Source: Demequina capsici (GTDB taxonomy: Bacteria; Actinomycetota; Actinomycetes; Actinomycetales; Demequinaceae). From it: a stretch of 64,000 nucleotides of DNA. This document shows, one piece after another, positions 1 to 8,059 of this stretch. Location: positions 1,178,001 to 1,242,000 of the forward strand of contig NZ_CP134880.1 of assembly GCF_032102965.1 (NCBI RefSeq), in the 5' to 3' direction. A model generated the notes under the pieces. It was not told the DNA's origin, did no database searches, and saw only the letters and a program-made list of their open reading frames with translations. How positions within the stretch are numbered: position 1 is the stretch's first letter; every line of letters starts with the position of its first letter. Made by a program: the position numbers and the translations under genes.

Positions 1-724
1 GGGCGCCAAGGCCGCCGGTGAGCTCCAGCACCCGTGCGACTCCCTCGTCGCCTCGTTCGGGGACGACGTCGGTGGCGCCCCAGGCGACGCCCAGATCGGT
101 GCGCTCGGCATGGCGGCCCATCAGGATGATCTGCTCGGCGCCCATCCGTCTGGCGGCGAGGACGGCGGACAGCCCGACTGCGCCATCGCCCACGACGGCC
201 ACGGTAGAGCCCGCCGTCACCCCGCCCATGAAGGCCGCGTGATAGCCGGTGAGGTACACGTCGGACAACGTCAGGAGCGACTTCAGCAGCGCGTCGTCAG
301 CCGTCGCGGGGTCCACGCCCGGCACCGCGACGAGCGTGCCGGCCGCTTGCGGGATGCGTGCGAGCTCCGCCTGCAGGCCACCCACGCCGTTCGAGCCGTA
401 GAAGCCGCCGTGATGGCACGCGGCCTGGAATCCGTCCCGGCAAGCGGGGCACGTGTTGTCGGAGTAGGCGAACGGGACCACCACGAGGTCGCCGACCGAC
501 AGCGCCGTCACCTCCGCGCCCAGCTCCTCGACCACCCCGATCAGCTCGTGGCCCATCGGCCGTCCTGGATCCGACGCGGGAAGCGAGTGATAGGGGTGCA
601 GGTCGGACCCGCAGATGCAGGCGCGCACGGACCGGACGATCGCATCCGTCGGGCTCACGATCCGCGGGTCCGGCACGGTCTCCACACGCACGTCCCCGGC
701 CTGATGCATCACTGCTGCGCGCAC
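1..724 (-). CDS. Zinc-dependent alcohol dehydrogenase family protein (C-terminus outside window)
   Basis: Medium-chain dehydrogenase that would oxidise an alcohol or aldehyde with NAD(P). Reading leftward from a GTG at 724, the first 241 residues show the N-terminal GroES-like domain (CICGSDLH with the catalytic-zinc Cys, then GHELIGVVEE), a cysteine cluster of the form CPAC..C as in the class with a short structural-zinc loop, and a Rossmann motif GDGAVG. The GTG is preceded by a purine-rich GAGAGAGAGGG ribosome site. The gene runs off the left edge, so the C-terminal part of the nucleotide-binding domain is missing. It lies 45 bases downstream of the RelA/SpoT-like gene on the same strand. 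The substrate is not evident. Confidence 0.85.
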   Translation of the reverse strand, partial: MRAAVMHQAGDVRVETVPDPRIVSPTDAIVRSVRACICGSDLHPYHSLPASDPGRPMGHELIGVVEELGAEVTALSVGDLVVVPFAYSDNTCPACRDGFQAACHHGGFYGSNGVGGLQAELARIPQAAGTLVAVPGVDPATADDALLKSLLTLSDVYLTGYHAAFMGGVTAGSTVAVVGDGAVGLSAVLAARRMGAEQIILMGRHAERTDLGVAWGATDVVPERGDEGVARVLELTGGLGA

Positions 725-769
725 GCGTCGCCCTCTCTCTCGCGACGGCCTCCGCCGTCACCCTGCACG

Positions 770-1471
770 CTACCTCTGCTCCGCGTGCGCGGTGTCCGCG
801 CGCACCTGCCGGTGCAGCCGCTCCATGCGGGCGTCCATCTCCGCCGCGGTGTCGGCAGCCTCGCGGAGCTCATCGATCAGCGCCGGCGGCACCGCCCTGC
901 GGTACTTGTAGTAGATCTTGTGCTCCAGGCTCGCCCAGAAGTCCATCGCCACCGTCCTGAACTGCACCTCCACCGGAACCGGCACCGCGCCGGAGGACAG
1001 GAACACAGGCACCGTGACGATCGCGTGGAGGCTCTGATAGCCGTTCGCCTTGGGACTCGCGATGTAGTCCTTGACCGTCTGCACCGTGACGTCGTCCTGG
1101 CGCGTGAGCAGGTCGAACAGGCGGTAGACGTCCGACACGAAGGCGCACGTCACGCGGATCCCAGCGATGTCCGTGATGTGCTCGCGAACCGCGTCCAGAT
1201 CGTGCGACACGCCCTTGCGCGCGATCTTCTCCAGCAGGCTCTCGGGGGACTTCACCCGACTGGAGACATGCTCGATCGGGTTGTAGTCGTGCAGCTCCAG
1301 GAACTCGTCGCGCAGGATGGACAGCTTCGTGTCGATCTCCCTGAGCCCGAACTCGTACTGCAGCAGGAAGCGCTGGATCTCGCGCCTCCACGCGCGCACC
1401 TGGTCGGGCGTCGCAGCTCCGACCGAGCCCGTCTGGACCAGCGCGAGCGCATCAGGGATCTCCTGGGTCAT
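770..1471 (-). CDS. Small RelA/SpoT-domain (p)ppGpp synthetase
   Basis: Small alarmone synthetase of the RelQ/YjbM type, transferring pyrophosphate from ATP to GDP or GTP to make (p)ppGpp in the cytoplasm. The 233-residue protein has only the synthetase domain: SSRVKSPESLLEKI, DIAGIRVTC, SPKANGYQSLH and the EVQFRT strand with the conserved Glu. There is no HD hydrolase, TGS or ACT domain, which sets it apart from the long RelA/Rel enzymes. The ATG at 1471 has AAGGA 5 bases upstream. The frame stays open further upstream but that part is Pro/Arg-rich and lacks a better site. It is divergent from the LLM oxidoreductase gene. Family assignment is firm; synthetase activity is inferred from the intact motifs. 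Confidence 0.9.
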   Translation of the reverse strand: MTQEIPDALALVQTGSVGAATPDQVRAWRREIQRFLLQYEFGLREIDTKLSILRDEFLELHDYNPIEHVSSRVKSPESLLEKIARKGVSHDLDAVREHITDIAGIRVTCAFVSDVYRLFDLLTRQDDVTVQTVKDYIASPKANGYQSLHAIVTVPVFLSSGAVPVPVEVQFRTVAMDFWASLEHKIYYKYRRAVPPALIDELREAADTAAEMDARMERLHRQVRADTAHAEQR

Positions 1472-1656
1472 GGTGTCCTTCGTCGGAGGGCCGGGGGCGT
1501 CATGGTGAAGGACGTGCGGCGGCACTGCGGCGTTCCCGTGCGGCGCCGCCCACCGGGTGGGGAGGTCGGGGCTACAGTGGCCGACGGGGCGGATCCGCGT
1601 CGGGCACGGTGCGGGCGCACGTCCCCGTGTCACAGTCCCGCTCCCCGAGGAGAGTC

Positions 1657-2457
1657 ATGCCAGCCGACCGTCCCATCCGTATCGCCGTCCAGATCCAGCC
1701 TCAGCACGCGCCGTACGAGAAGATCCGCGACGTGGCCGCCGAGCTCGAGGACGCGGGCGTGGACGTCCTCTTCAATTGGGACCACTTCTACCCCCTGTAC
1801 GGGGAGAAGGACGGGCTCCACTTCGAGTCGTGGACCATGCTCGCCGCGCTTGCCGAGCAGACCACGCGGGTCGAGATCGGCGCACTGGTCAACTGCAACA
1901 GCTACCGGGGCGCGGACCTGCAGGCGGACATGGCCCGCACGATCGACCACATCAGCGCCAAGGGTGGCACGGGCCGGTTCATCTTCGGCACAGGCTCGGG
2001 CTGGTTCGAGCGTGACTACGACGAGTACGGCTACGAGTTCGGCACCGTCGGGTCACGGCTCGACGACCTCGGCGAGGCGCTGCCGCGCATCGAGGAGCGC
2101 TGGGCCAGGCTGAACCCGGCCCCCACGCGGAAGATCCCTGTCCTCATCGGCGGCGGGGGCGAGAAGAAGACCCTCCGGCTCGTCGCGAAGCACGCTGACA
2201 TCTGGCACAGCTTCTCCGACGCGCAGACGCTCGAGCGCAAGCTCGGCATCCTCGCCAAGCATGCCGAGGACGTGGGCCGCGACGTCTCCGAGGTGGAGAT
2301 CTCCACCGAGATCGGCAAGCGCACCCTCGCGGAGGTCGAGGAGCAGGTGGCTTTGGGTGCCACGCTCTTCACGATCGGCATGACCGGCCCGGAGTACGAC
2401 ATGTCGGGCGTCGCGGAGTGGCTGTCGTGGAGGGACGGGAAGAACGCGGGTCGCTGA
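1657..2457 (+). CDS. LLM-class F420-dependent oxidoreductase
   Basis: Luciferase-like monooxygenase family member of 266 residues with a single TIM-barrel domain. The sequence runs from RIAVQIQPQHAPYEKI through NWDHFYPLYGE to IFGTGSGWFERDYDEYG and VLIGGGGEKKTLRL, a pattern typical of actinobacterial members that use reduced coenzyme F420. The ATG at 1657 follows GAGGAGAG at ideal spacing, which decides the start over an upstream in-frame ATG at 1609. The gene stands alone and converges on the CoA-binding protein gene. The substrate is unknown, and flavin use cannot be excluded from sequence alone. Confidence 0.85.
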   Translation: MPADRPIRIAVQIQPQHAPYEKIRDVAAELEDAGVDVLFNWDHFYPLYGEKDGLHFESWTMLAALAEQTTRVEIGALVNCNSYRGADLQADMARTIDHISAKGGTGRFIFGTGSGWFERDYDEYGYEFGTVGSRLDDLGEALPRIEERWARLNPAPTRKIPVLIGGGGEKKTLRLVAKHADIWHSFSDAQTLERKLGILAKHAEDVGRDVSEVEISTEIGKRTLAEVEEQVALGATLFTIGMTGPEYDMSGVAEWLSWRDGKNAGR

Positions 2458-2471
2458 GCCGCCGCACCGAT

Positions 2472-2489
2472 CCGCGCGCGGGCGCGCGG
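2472..2489. terminator. GC-rich hairpin between convergent genes
   Basis: CCGCGCGC and GCGCGCGG form a perfect 8-bp inverted repeat separated by 2 bases, just after the LLM stop and before the convergent CoA-binding gene. There is no T run. It is a plausible bidirectional terminator by position only. Confidence 0.45.
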
Positions 2490-2549
2490 GAAGCGAGCCC
2501 AGGGAAGACGCGCCGACGCGGAGTGCGAGCACTGCGCGGACTGCGCGGG

Positions 2550-3026
2550 TCAGACCTCGCGCGGCACCTTGCCTGTGAGCTTCATGACGCTGCACATGAA
2601 CCTGTGGCCCCCGTCGGAGGCATCCCCGAACATGAGCGGGCAGCCGCCGGCGATGACCGTCATGCCCTTCGCGCGGCCCCAGGCCGCAGCCGGTTCGTCG
2701 ACGCTTCCTGCGCCGAACGATCGATGCATCCATATGTCGGTGATGCCGAGCGCCGCAGCCTCCTCGACCGTGGCCATGGCGTGCTGTGGGCTCGTGCCGA
2801 TCACCACGGCCTCCACGCCCCCAGGCACCGCGGCCAGGGACGGGTAGGCGGGGTCGCCCTCGACGGATTCGGCGTTCGGGTTGATCGCGAACGGCTGGAA
2901 GCCGCGCTCCCGGAGTCGCACGTACACGGCGTTCGACCCGTGACCTTCGGGGTTGCGGGAGACGCCGGTGACGGCGATCCGTCGGTGGGACAGGAACTGC
3001 TGGGCGGCGTCGGCGATGCTGGTCAT
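2550..3026 (-). CDS. CoA-binding domain protein (YccU-like)
   Basis: Single Rossmann-type CoA-binding domain of 158 residues. It begins RIAVTGVSRNPEGHGSNAVY, continues with FAINPNAESVEGDPAYPSL and VIGTSPQHA, and ends with IWMHRSFG and VIAGGCPLMF, the usual layout of the YccU/CoA_binding_2 group related to succinyl-CoA synthetase alpha subunits. No ligase partner domain is present. The ATG at 3026 has GAGCTTGCG upstream, an adequate ribosome site. The exact function of this family is not established; a CoA-binding or metabolic-sensor role is the family guess. It is divergent from the LCP gene. Confidence 0.85.
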   Translation of the reverse strand: MTSIADAAQQFLSHRRIAVTGVSRNPEGHGSNAVYVRLRERGFQPFAINPNAESVEGDPAYPSLAAVPGGVEAVVIGTSPQHAMATVEEAAALGITDIWMHRSFGAGSVDEPAAAWGRAKGMTVIAGGCPLMFGDASDGGHRFMCSVMKLTGKVPREV

Positions 3027-3169
3027 CGCAAGCTCCTCGGTGCGGGGGGAGGGGACCCGCCCACCATCGTCACGCCGCGCACGTCGTCGCGCAACGGGGA
3101 ACGGTGTTCTGGGGGCATCCCGGGAAGCCTCACCGGGCGAACCTCCACGGGAACCGAGTGCCACGGCGG

Positions 3170-3175
3170 TAGCCT
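3170..3175 (+). promoter_or_regulatory. -10 box for a leaderless transcript of the LCP gene
   Basis: TAGCCT ends 6 bases before the GTG start at 3182 and there is no ribosome-binding sequence between them. In Actinobacteria a TANNNT hexamer at this distance usually marks transcription starting at the first base of the start codon. Confidence 0.6.
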
Positions 3176-3181
3176 CGGCCC

Positions 3182-4531
3182 GTGAGCAATGCTGGGGGAG
3201 ACGACCGCCGAGACCGCACCGCAGGCGCGCCCGGGCCCCGTCGCCCCGCGCCGCCATCGATCCAGCCCAAGGGCGGCACCGCGCGCCCGGGCGATCCCTT
3301 CCAGCCGACGCGACGTTCGACCCGCCCCGCGCCGCAGCAGCCGGCGCCGTCTGCCTCGTCGCCCTCGCGGTCACGGGCCCAGGGTGCACCGCCGCCTTCG
3401 GTGACGCCGGGCTCCGGCCGGCGCCCCACGACGCCGAGCACCCCGCACCGTCAGCGGCCCGATGTGGTGGCGCCTGCCGCGGCGGGCGACACGCGTGCGC
3501 CGGCTCAGGCGCCTCGCCGATCCGCGTCCGCAGCGCCCGTGCCGCCGCGCAGCACCGCCGCCGGGGAGTCGCGGCCGGTCGCCACGACCGCCCGACCGCG
3601 TCGCAAGCGCCACCTGCTCCGCAACTCGGTGATCGCGCTGCTGCTGATCGTCGTGCTCGTCGTCGGCGGGACATGGCGGTGGGTCGAGTCGAGGCTCATC
3701 CACGTGGACGCGCTGAGCGGAGCGGCAGACACCCCTGGCGAGACCTACCTCATCGTGGGCTCCGACTCGCGCGACGGATGGCTCGACGACGGCACCGAGG
3801 GCGCGCGCACGGACACGATCATGCTGCTCCACAAGCCGGTGAACGGCCAGGTCGCGCTGCTCAGCATCCCCCGGGACTCCTGGGTGGACATCCCCGGGAA
3901 CGGTTCGGGAAAGATCAACGCGTCGTTCGCCTGGGGTGGCGCGCCGCTGCTGGTCCAGACCGTCGAGCAGCTCACGGGCCTCACGATCGACCACTACGTC
4001 GAGGTCGGCTTCACGGGCGTCGTCGACATCGTCGACGCCGTCGGCGGCGTGGAGCTCTGCTACGACTCCGACGTGAACGATGAGAAGAGCGAGCTGAACT
4101 GGACCGCGGGATGCCACGTTGCCGACGGTGCGACCGCGCTCGCGTTCTCCCGCATGCGGTACAGCGACCCGCTGGGCGACATCGGGCGCACCCAGCGCCA
4201 GCAGCAGGTGATGTCAGCGGTCGCGTCGGCGATCCTCAGTCCGTCGATCCTGCTCAACCCGTTCGCCGCGCATCGCGTAGCGGACGTGGGCCTGAATGCG
4301 TTCCGCGTCGACGACGACACTCATGCCCTGGATCTCGCGCAGGCCGCGCTCACCTTCCACAGCGCGATCGGAGGGGATGCCGTCACCGGCACTCCGCCGA
4401 TCTCCACGATCGACTACCGCGTGGACGGTCAGTCGGCCGTGCTCCTGGACGCTGATCAGGCGCCGGAGTTCTGGCAGCAGATCATGAACGGCGAGATCGC
4501 CGCCGGCACGCAGGTCGGCGGGCTTCCCTGA
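3182..4531 (+). CDS. LytR-CpsA-Psr (LCP) family cell-wall glycopolymer ligase
   Basis: LCP proteins transfer glycopolymers from lipid carriers onto peptidoglycan outside the membrane. The 449-residue protein has a Pro/Ala/Arg-rich cytoplasmic N-terminus (about 1-145), one membrane helix (about 146-165) and an extracellular LCP domain with YLIVGSDSRDG, the ARTDTIMLLHK Arg-Asp pair, LLSIPRDSWVDIPG, KINASFAWGG and ALAFSRMRY. These are the pyrophosphate- and metal-binding motifs of the family. The GTG start follows a -10 box by 6 bases, suggesting leaderless translation. The long disordered N-terminus is common in actinobacterial members. It stands alone. Confidence 0.92.
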   Translation: MSNAGGDDRRDRTAGAPGPRRPAPPSIQPKGGTARPGDPFQPTRRSTRPAPQQPAPSASSPSRSRAQGAPPPSVTPGSGRRPTTPSTPHRQRPDVVAPAAAGDTRAPAQAPRRSASAAPVPPRSTAAGESRPVATTARPRRKRHLLRNSVIALLLIVVLVVGGTWRWVESRLIHVDALSGAADTPGETYLIVGSDSRDGWLDDGTEGARTDTIMLLHKPVNGQVALLSIPRDSWVDIPGNGSGKINASFAWGGAPLLVQTVEQLTGLTIDHYVEVGFTGVVDIVDAVGGVELCYDSDVNDEKSELNWTAGCHVADGATALAFSRMRYSDPLGDIGRTQRQQQVMSAVASAILSPSILLNPFAAHRVADVGLNAFRVDDDTHALDLAQAALTFHSAIGGDAVTGTPPISTIDYRVDGQSAVLLDADQAPEFWQQIMNGEIAAGTQVGGLP

Positions 4532-4660
4532 TGAACCGGGCTCTCGGCGTGCGATTCGGATGAACGCGGCCGAGCAGTACACGTAGGCGAGTCCACGCCG
4601 GTCGACGGAGCAGTTCCCTCCGTCTTGATCGTCCATGCGCCGGCCTCCGACGCATATCCG

Positions 4661-6190
4661 TCACACCTCGATCGTGCCTGGATGCAGGCGCTCCGCCCAG
4701 CTGGAGGAGGCGTGCCTCTGGATCGGGGGCTGATCCGCAGGGCGCGGCCCGAGCGAGATCAGCTCACGCTCGTCGTACGCGTCGAAGTCCGCACGGACTG
4801 CGGCCTGGTGCTCGCGGAAGAGGTCGCGCGTGAGCCCCCAGACCAGTCGCTGGACGCCGGCAGGCAGGCCCGACAGCTGATGGCCCGTGATGCCCATCGT
4901 CACGCGCGCACCCTGAGCGAAATGGTAGAGCCGAGCCATCCACGGCGCCGCGTCGGCGTTCTTGGCGGTGAACTGGAACGAGCCCGTCAGGTAGGGGTAT
5001 GCGGCAAGGCCCAGGTGCTCCTTGCCGGATGCCGGCGTGAACCGATCCGACCACAGCGCCACCTGGTCCACGAAGGGCGCGAGCTCGGGGCGCATCCGCA
5101 GGTCCACGGCTACTCCAGTGCCGGCGATCACGTAGTCGAAGCGGTGCTCGGTGCCGGCCACATCGACGACGACCTCGTCGCCGTCCATCCGCGTCGACAG
5201 CCACGGCGATCCGAGCGCGAACTTGTAGTTGTCGTGCTCGAAGCAGCGCCAGATGCTGGACTGCGTGGACGGCTGGTCGATCTCCAGGACCTTGCGCATG
5301 AAATCCCACTTGTGCGCGTCGTCCCAGTCGCAGAAGTGCTCCACGAAGGACGCGTACTCCATCCAGCGCAGCGGGTTCACGGCAGGCATCTGGGCACGGC
5401 GCATGAAGTGCTGGACGTCCGCGGCGCCGTGCTCGAGGGCGGTCCCCGCCACGTCGAATGCGCTCGCGCCACCACCCAGCACGCCGATCCGCATGCCCTT
5501 CATCGCATCGAAGTCGAGCATGTGGCTGGTGTGGCCCCATGCGGACTTCGGGAGATGGTGGAAGAGGTGCTGCGGCACCGAGACGCCTCCCGCGCCCTCA
5601 AGCCCGGTGGCGAAGATCACGCGCTGCGCGAGACGTGTGGTCTGTCCGTCCGGTCCGGAGAGCGTGACGATGAACGGGCCGTCGGGGTGGGCGGGCGGAG
5701 CGACGCTGGTGACGGCGGTCTCGTTGACGACGTCGATGCCCGTGACCTCCCGGTAGAACTGCAGGTACTCCTGCCAGTCGAGGCGCGGGATGAAGCGGAT
5801 CGCGTCCCAGCGCTCCCGGCCGTACCGTGCGACGAACCACTCCCGCGGGGCGAGCGCGGGTACGTCGTTGTCCGGCCCCTTCAGCATCTTGGGCGTGCGC
5901 AGCGTGCGCATGCGGGCCTGCGTGCTCCATGGCCCCTCCAGGCCCACGGGAGCGCCGTCGACCACGAGCACCCTGCGGACGTCCTTGCGCGCCAAGGCGA
6001 AGGCCAAGGCCTGGCCCGCGTGGCCGCCGCCCACGATGAGGACGTCGAGCACGTCGGGCCCGGGGGACGGGACCCAGTCGCGGCCTCCGTAGTCGAGCAG
6101 GTCCAGCTCGTCGTGGATCCGCGACCGAAGCGCGTCGAGCCGCGCCTCGACATCGGTGGGCGACGGCTGCGCGGCGGGGACTGCGGTCAT
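4661..6190 (-). CDS. FAD/NAD(P)-binding monooxygenase-like flavoprotein
   Basis: A 509-residue two-dinucleotide-fold flavoprotein. The FAD-binding GGGHAG is at about 54-59, followed by a VVDGAPVG strand; the NAD(P) fold has GVLGGGASAFDVAG near the middle; a VIAGTGV motif follows. This layout resembles flavin-containing and lysine/ornithine-type monooxygenases and the pyridine nucleotide-disulfide oxidoreductase superfamily, but no cysteine redox pair is present, so a hydroxylase or monooxygenase is more likely than a reductase. The ATG at 6190 has AGGAGTCCTC directly upstream. The operator-like repeat at 6216-6241 lies in its promoter region. No pathway partner is adjacent and the substrate is unknown. 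Confidence 0.75.
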   Translation of the reverse strand: MTAVPAAQPSPTDVEARLDALRSRIHDELDLLDYGGRDWVPSPGPDVLDVLIVGGGHAGQALAFALARKDVRRVLVVDGAPVGLEGPWSTQARMRTLRTPKMLKGPDNDVPALAPREWFVARYGRERWDAIRFIPRLDWQEYLQFYREVTGIDVVNETAVTSVAPPAHPDGPFIVTLSGPDGQTTRLAQRVIFATGLEGAGGVSVPQHLFHHLPKSAWGHTSHMLDFDAMKGMRIGVLGGGASAFDVAGTALEHGAADVQHFMRRAQMPAVNPLRWMEYASFVEHFCDWDDAHKWDFMRKVLEIDQPSTQSSIWRCFEHDNYKFALGSPWLSTRMDGDEVVVDVAGTEHRFDYVIAGTGVAVDLRMRPELAPFVDQVALWSDRFTPASGKEHLGLAAYPYLTGSFQFTAKNADAAPWMARLYHFAQGARVTMGITGHQLSGLPAGVQRLVWGLTRDLFREHQAAVRADFDAYDERELISLGPRPADQPPIQRHASSSWAERLHPGTIEV

Positions 6191-6215
6191 GAGGACTCCT
6201 GAGCTAGGCGACGGC

Positions 6216-6241
6216 CGATCGGAGGCGGTCGCAACCGATCG
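6216..6241. promoter_or_regulatory. Operator-like inverted repeat upstream of the flavoprotein gene
   Basis: CGATCGG at 6216-6222 and CCGATCG at 6235-6241 form a 7-bp inverted repeat with a 12-base spacer, 26 bases before the flavoprotein start. Position and symmetry suggest a repressor site; no regulator gene is adjacent. Confidence 0.4.
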
Positions 6242-6295
6242 CGCTCCGGGGAGAAACCCTCATGTCCTGCGCATTACCCGGGGCGTGACGCGAGG

Positions 6296-7213
6296 CTAGC
6301 GTGACGATGTTTCATCCAGGTCACGCGCCGACGACTGATCGTCCACGGTGCTCGCGCGTCTGTCGGCGGAACCCATCAGCCATCGGATGCCGTGCGTCGC
6401 GAGCGCCCCGGCGGTGGGCCCGAAGCTGCGCGTGGTCCAGCGATCGAGGTCGAGCTCGGAGCGCGCCCACGCAGGAAGCAGTGCGACCGCGCCCGACGCG
6501 AGCAGAGCGTACGGAGGACGGGCGACCTGCGGCAGCGGCGGCTCGCGCAGCAGGAAACGGGCGGTGTCGAGCGCGGCCGCGGTGGCGTGGAGCTCTGGCC
6601 GGTATGCGTCGAGCGCGGTGGCCAGCTCCGCAGTCGTGGTGGGAACGTCGACGGCGCCGAGCCTGCGGGCCACCTCGCCCGACTGGGCGACGTACTCGTC
6701 GGCCTGCTCGGGAGTCAGCGGCCGCTCGCCGTAGCGCTGGTGAGCCGCGAGGAACGAGTCGGCCTCAGCGATATGGACCCAGGTGAGCAGGTGGGGGTCG
6801 CCTGCGTCGTACTCACGGCCATCCGGGGCGGTGCCGCGGACCTTCTCATGAGTGTCGCGGACCATCTGCACCATGCGTAGGGCGTCGGACTCTGCCCCGA
6901 AGGTCGTGAAGGCCAGGAAGGTAGATGTGCGTGCCAGGCGTCCCCACGGGTCGCCGCGATACCCGGAGTGGCCGGCCACCCCGGCCATCGCCAGCGGGTG
7001 CAACGACTGGAGGAGCAGCGCGCGGAGGCCCCCGACGAACGTGGTGACATCCGCGTGCACGCGCCGGATCGGGCTTCCTGGCGGGAACCACCGCGGGCCC
7101 GGGGTGTCGTGCACGCGCAGACGCGCGGCGTCACCATCGGGTCCCGCGATCTTGAGGAACACCTGGTGGCCGACGCGGGAGCGGAGCGCGTGCACGGGGT
7201 TACGGACTGTCAT
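6296..7213 (-). CDS. Oxygenase MpaB family protein (DUF2236)
   Basis: A 305-residue protein of the family that includes the heme-dependent MpaB oxygenase and rubber oxygenase Lcp. Visible motifs are PGSPIRRVHADVTTFVGG, LLQSLHPLAMAGVAGHSGYRGDPWGRL, then LLTWVHIAEADSFLAAHQRYG, whose His and Asp residues sit where the family binds heme. The ATG at 7213 has AGGGTGAG upstream. It is followed by the flavoprotein gene on the same strand after about 105 bases. Most bacterial members have no known substrate, so I give only the family. Confidence 0.85.
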   Translation of the reverse strand: MTVRNPVHALRSRVGHQVFLKIAGPDGDAARLRVHDTPGPRWFPPGSPIRRVHADVTTFVGGLRALLLQSLHPLAMAGVAGHSGYRGDPWGRLARTSTFLAFTTFGAESDALRMVQMVRDTHEKVRGTAPDGREYDAGDPHLLTWVHIAEADSFLAAHQRYGERPLTPEQADEYVAQSGEVARRLGAVDVPTTTAELATALDAYRPELHATAAALDTARFLLREPPLPQVARPPYALLASGAVALLPAWARSELDLDRWTTRSFGPTAGALATHGIRWLMGSADRRASTVDDQSSARDLDETSSR

Positions 7214-7271
7214 CTCACCCTGGGAACGAGCGCGCTGCGACGGTGATTCCTGGCGTACGCCGGGCCGGGCG

Positions 7272-7862
7272 TCATCCGTGCGACGCGATGCGTGCCTCAA
7301 GACCGCTGCGGACCGCGGGCCACTCGTGCTGGATGATCGAGAAGACGACCGTGTCGCGCAGGGTGCCGTCGCGCCACACCTGGTGGTTGCGCAGCACGCC
7401 GTCCTGCTTGGCTCCCAGGCGCGCGATCGCCGCGCGCGACTGGTGGTTGTGCCAGTGGGTGCGCAGCTCGACCGCGATGCAACCGAGCTCGTCGAACGCC
7501 CGCGTGAGCAGCAGCAGCTTGGCCGCCGGATTGATGCCCGTGCCGTGCGCCTCAGGGCCCATCCATGTGGAGCCGATCTCAAGGCGCCGGTTGGGCTGGT
7601 CGAGGTTCATGAACGTCGTCATGCCCACGGCGCGTCCTGTCGTGACCGGCACGATCGCCCACGGCGCCATCGTGCCCTCGAACTGCAACGAGAGCCGCCG
7701 CTCGATCTCCTTCGCCATCTGCTCGGGGGTGGGGACGGTCGTGTACCAGGCGGTGGCAGGCAGGGACCCGGTGGCGGCGCACAGATCGTCGTGGTGCTCT
7801 TGCGACAGGGGCTCGAGCCTGACCAGGGAGTTCTCGAGCACCGGGGTATCGGCGAAGGTCAT
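7272..7862 (-). CDS. GNAT family N-acetyltransferase (RimJ/RimL-like)
   Basis: A 196-residue acetyl-CoA-dependent acetyltransferase. The N-terminal NSLVRLEPLSQEHHDDL, the strand RRLEIGSTWMGPEAHGTGINPAAK (the acetyl-CoA loop, here with GTG in place of the usual GxGxG/A) and the closing RTHWHNHQSRAAIARLGA place it with the RimJ/RimL-type group that modifies protein N-termini or small amines. The start at 7862 has no ribosome site but a TACGCT -10 box 6 bases upstream. It precedes the MpaB-like gene on the same strand by 58 bases and is divergent from padR. The substrate is unknown. Confidence 0.85.
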   Translation of the reverse strand: MTFADTPVLENSLVRLEPLSQEHHDDLCAATGSLPATAWYTTVPTPEQMAKEIERRLSLQFEGTMAPWAIVPVTTGRAVGMTTFMNLDQPNRRLEIGSTWMGPEAHGTGINPAAKLLLLTRAFDELGCIAVELRTHWHNHQSRAAIARLGAKQDGVLRNHQVWRDGTLRDTVVFSIIQHEWPAVRSGLEARIASHG

Positions 7863-7868
7863 GCTTCG

Positions 7869-7874
7869 AGCGTA
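7869..7874 (-). promoter_or_regulatory. -10 box for a leaderless GNAT transcript
   Basis: Read on the minus strand this is TACGCT, ending 6 bases before the ATG at 7862 with no ribosome-binding sequence between, the leaderless pattern seen repeatedly in this window. Confidence 0.55.
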
Positions 7875-8003
7875 CGGCCACGGGCGGACGGCGGCTGCGC
7901 GAGGCCGCCGTCCTGCGCCGCGTGGCGTACGCGGCCGGTGCTGCGCGCGGGTGCTGCGCGCGTCCGGGTCGTGTGCGCTCCAGGGTCGCGATTCGGAACG
8001 GGG

Positions 8004-8044
8004 TTGACGCGACGTGTATCGCGATATATCGTGCACACGTCGCG
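8004..8044 (+). promoter_or_regulatory. Promoter and operator of the PadR gene
   Basis: A -35 TTGACG (8004-8009) is followed after 17 bases by a -10 TATCGT (8027-8032). A perfect 10-bp inverted repeat, CGCGACGTGT (8008-8017) and ACACGTCGCG (8035-8044), brackets the -10, and a second small palindrome, CGATATATCG (8022-8031), sits inside it. Binding here would block the promoter, so autorepression by the PadR protein just downstream is the natural reading. Confidence 0.75.
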
Positions 8045-8059
8045 ATATGAAAGGAGTCC

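Noticed and set aside
4532..4660. Hidden gene between LCP and flavoprotein
   Set aside because: The 129-base gap has no frame with a ribosome site and no RNA-like structure.
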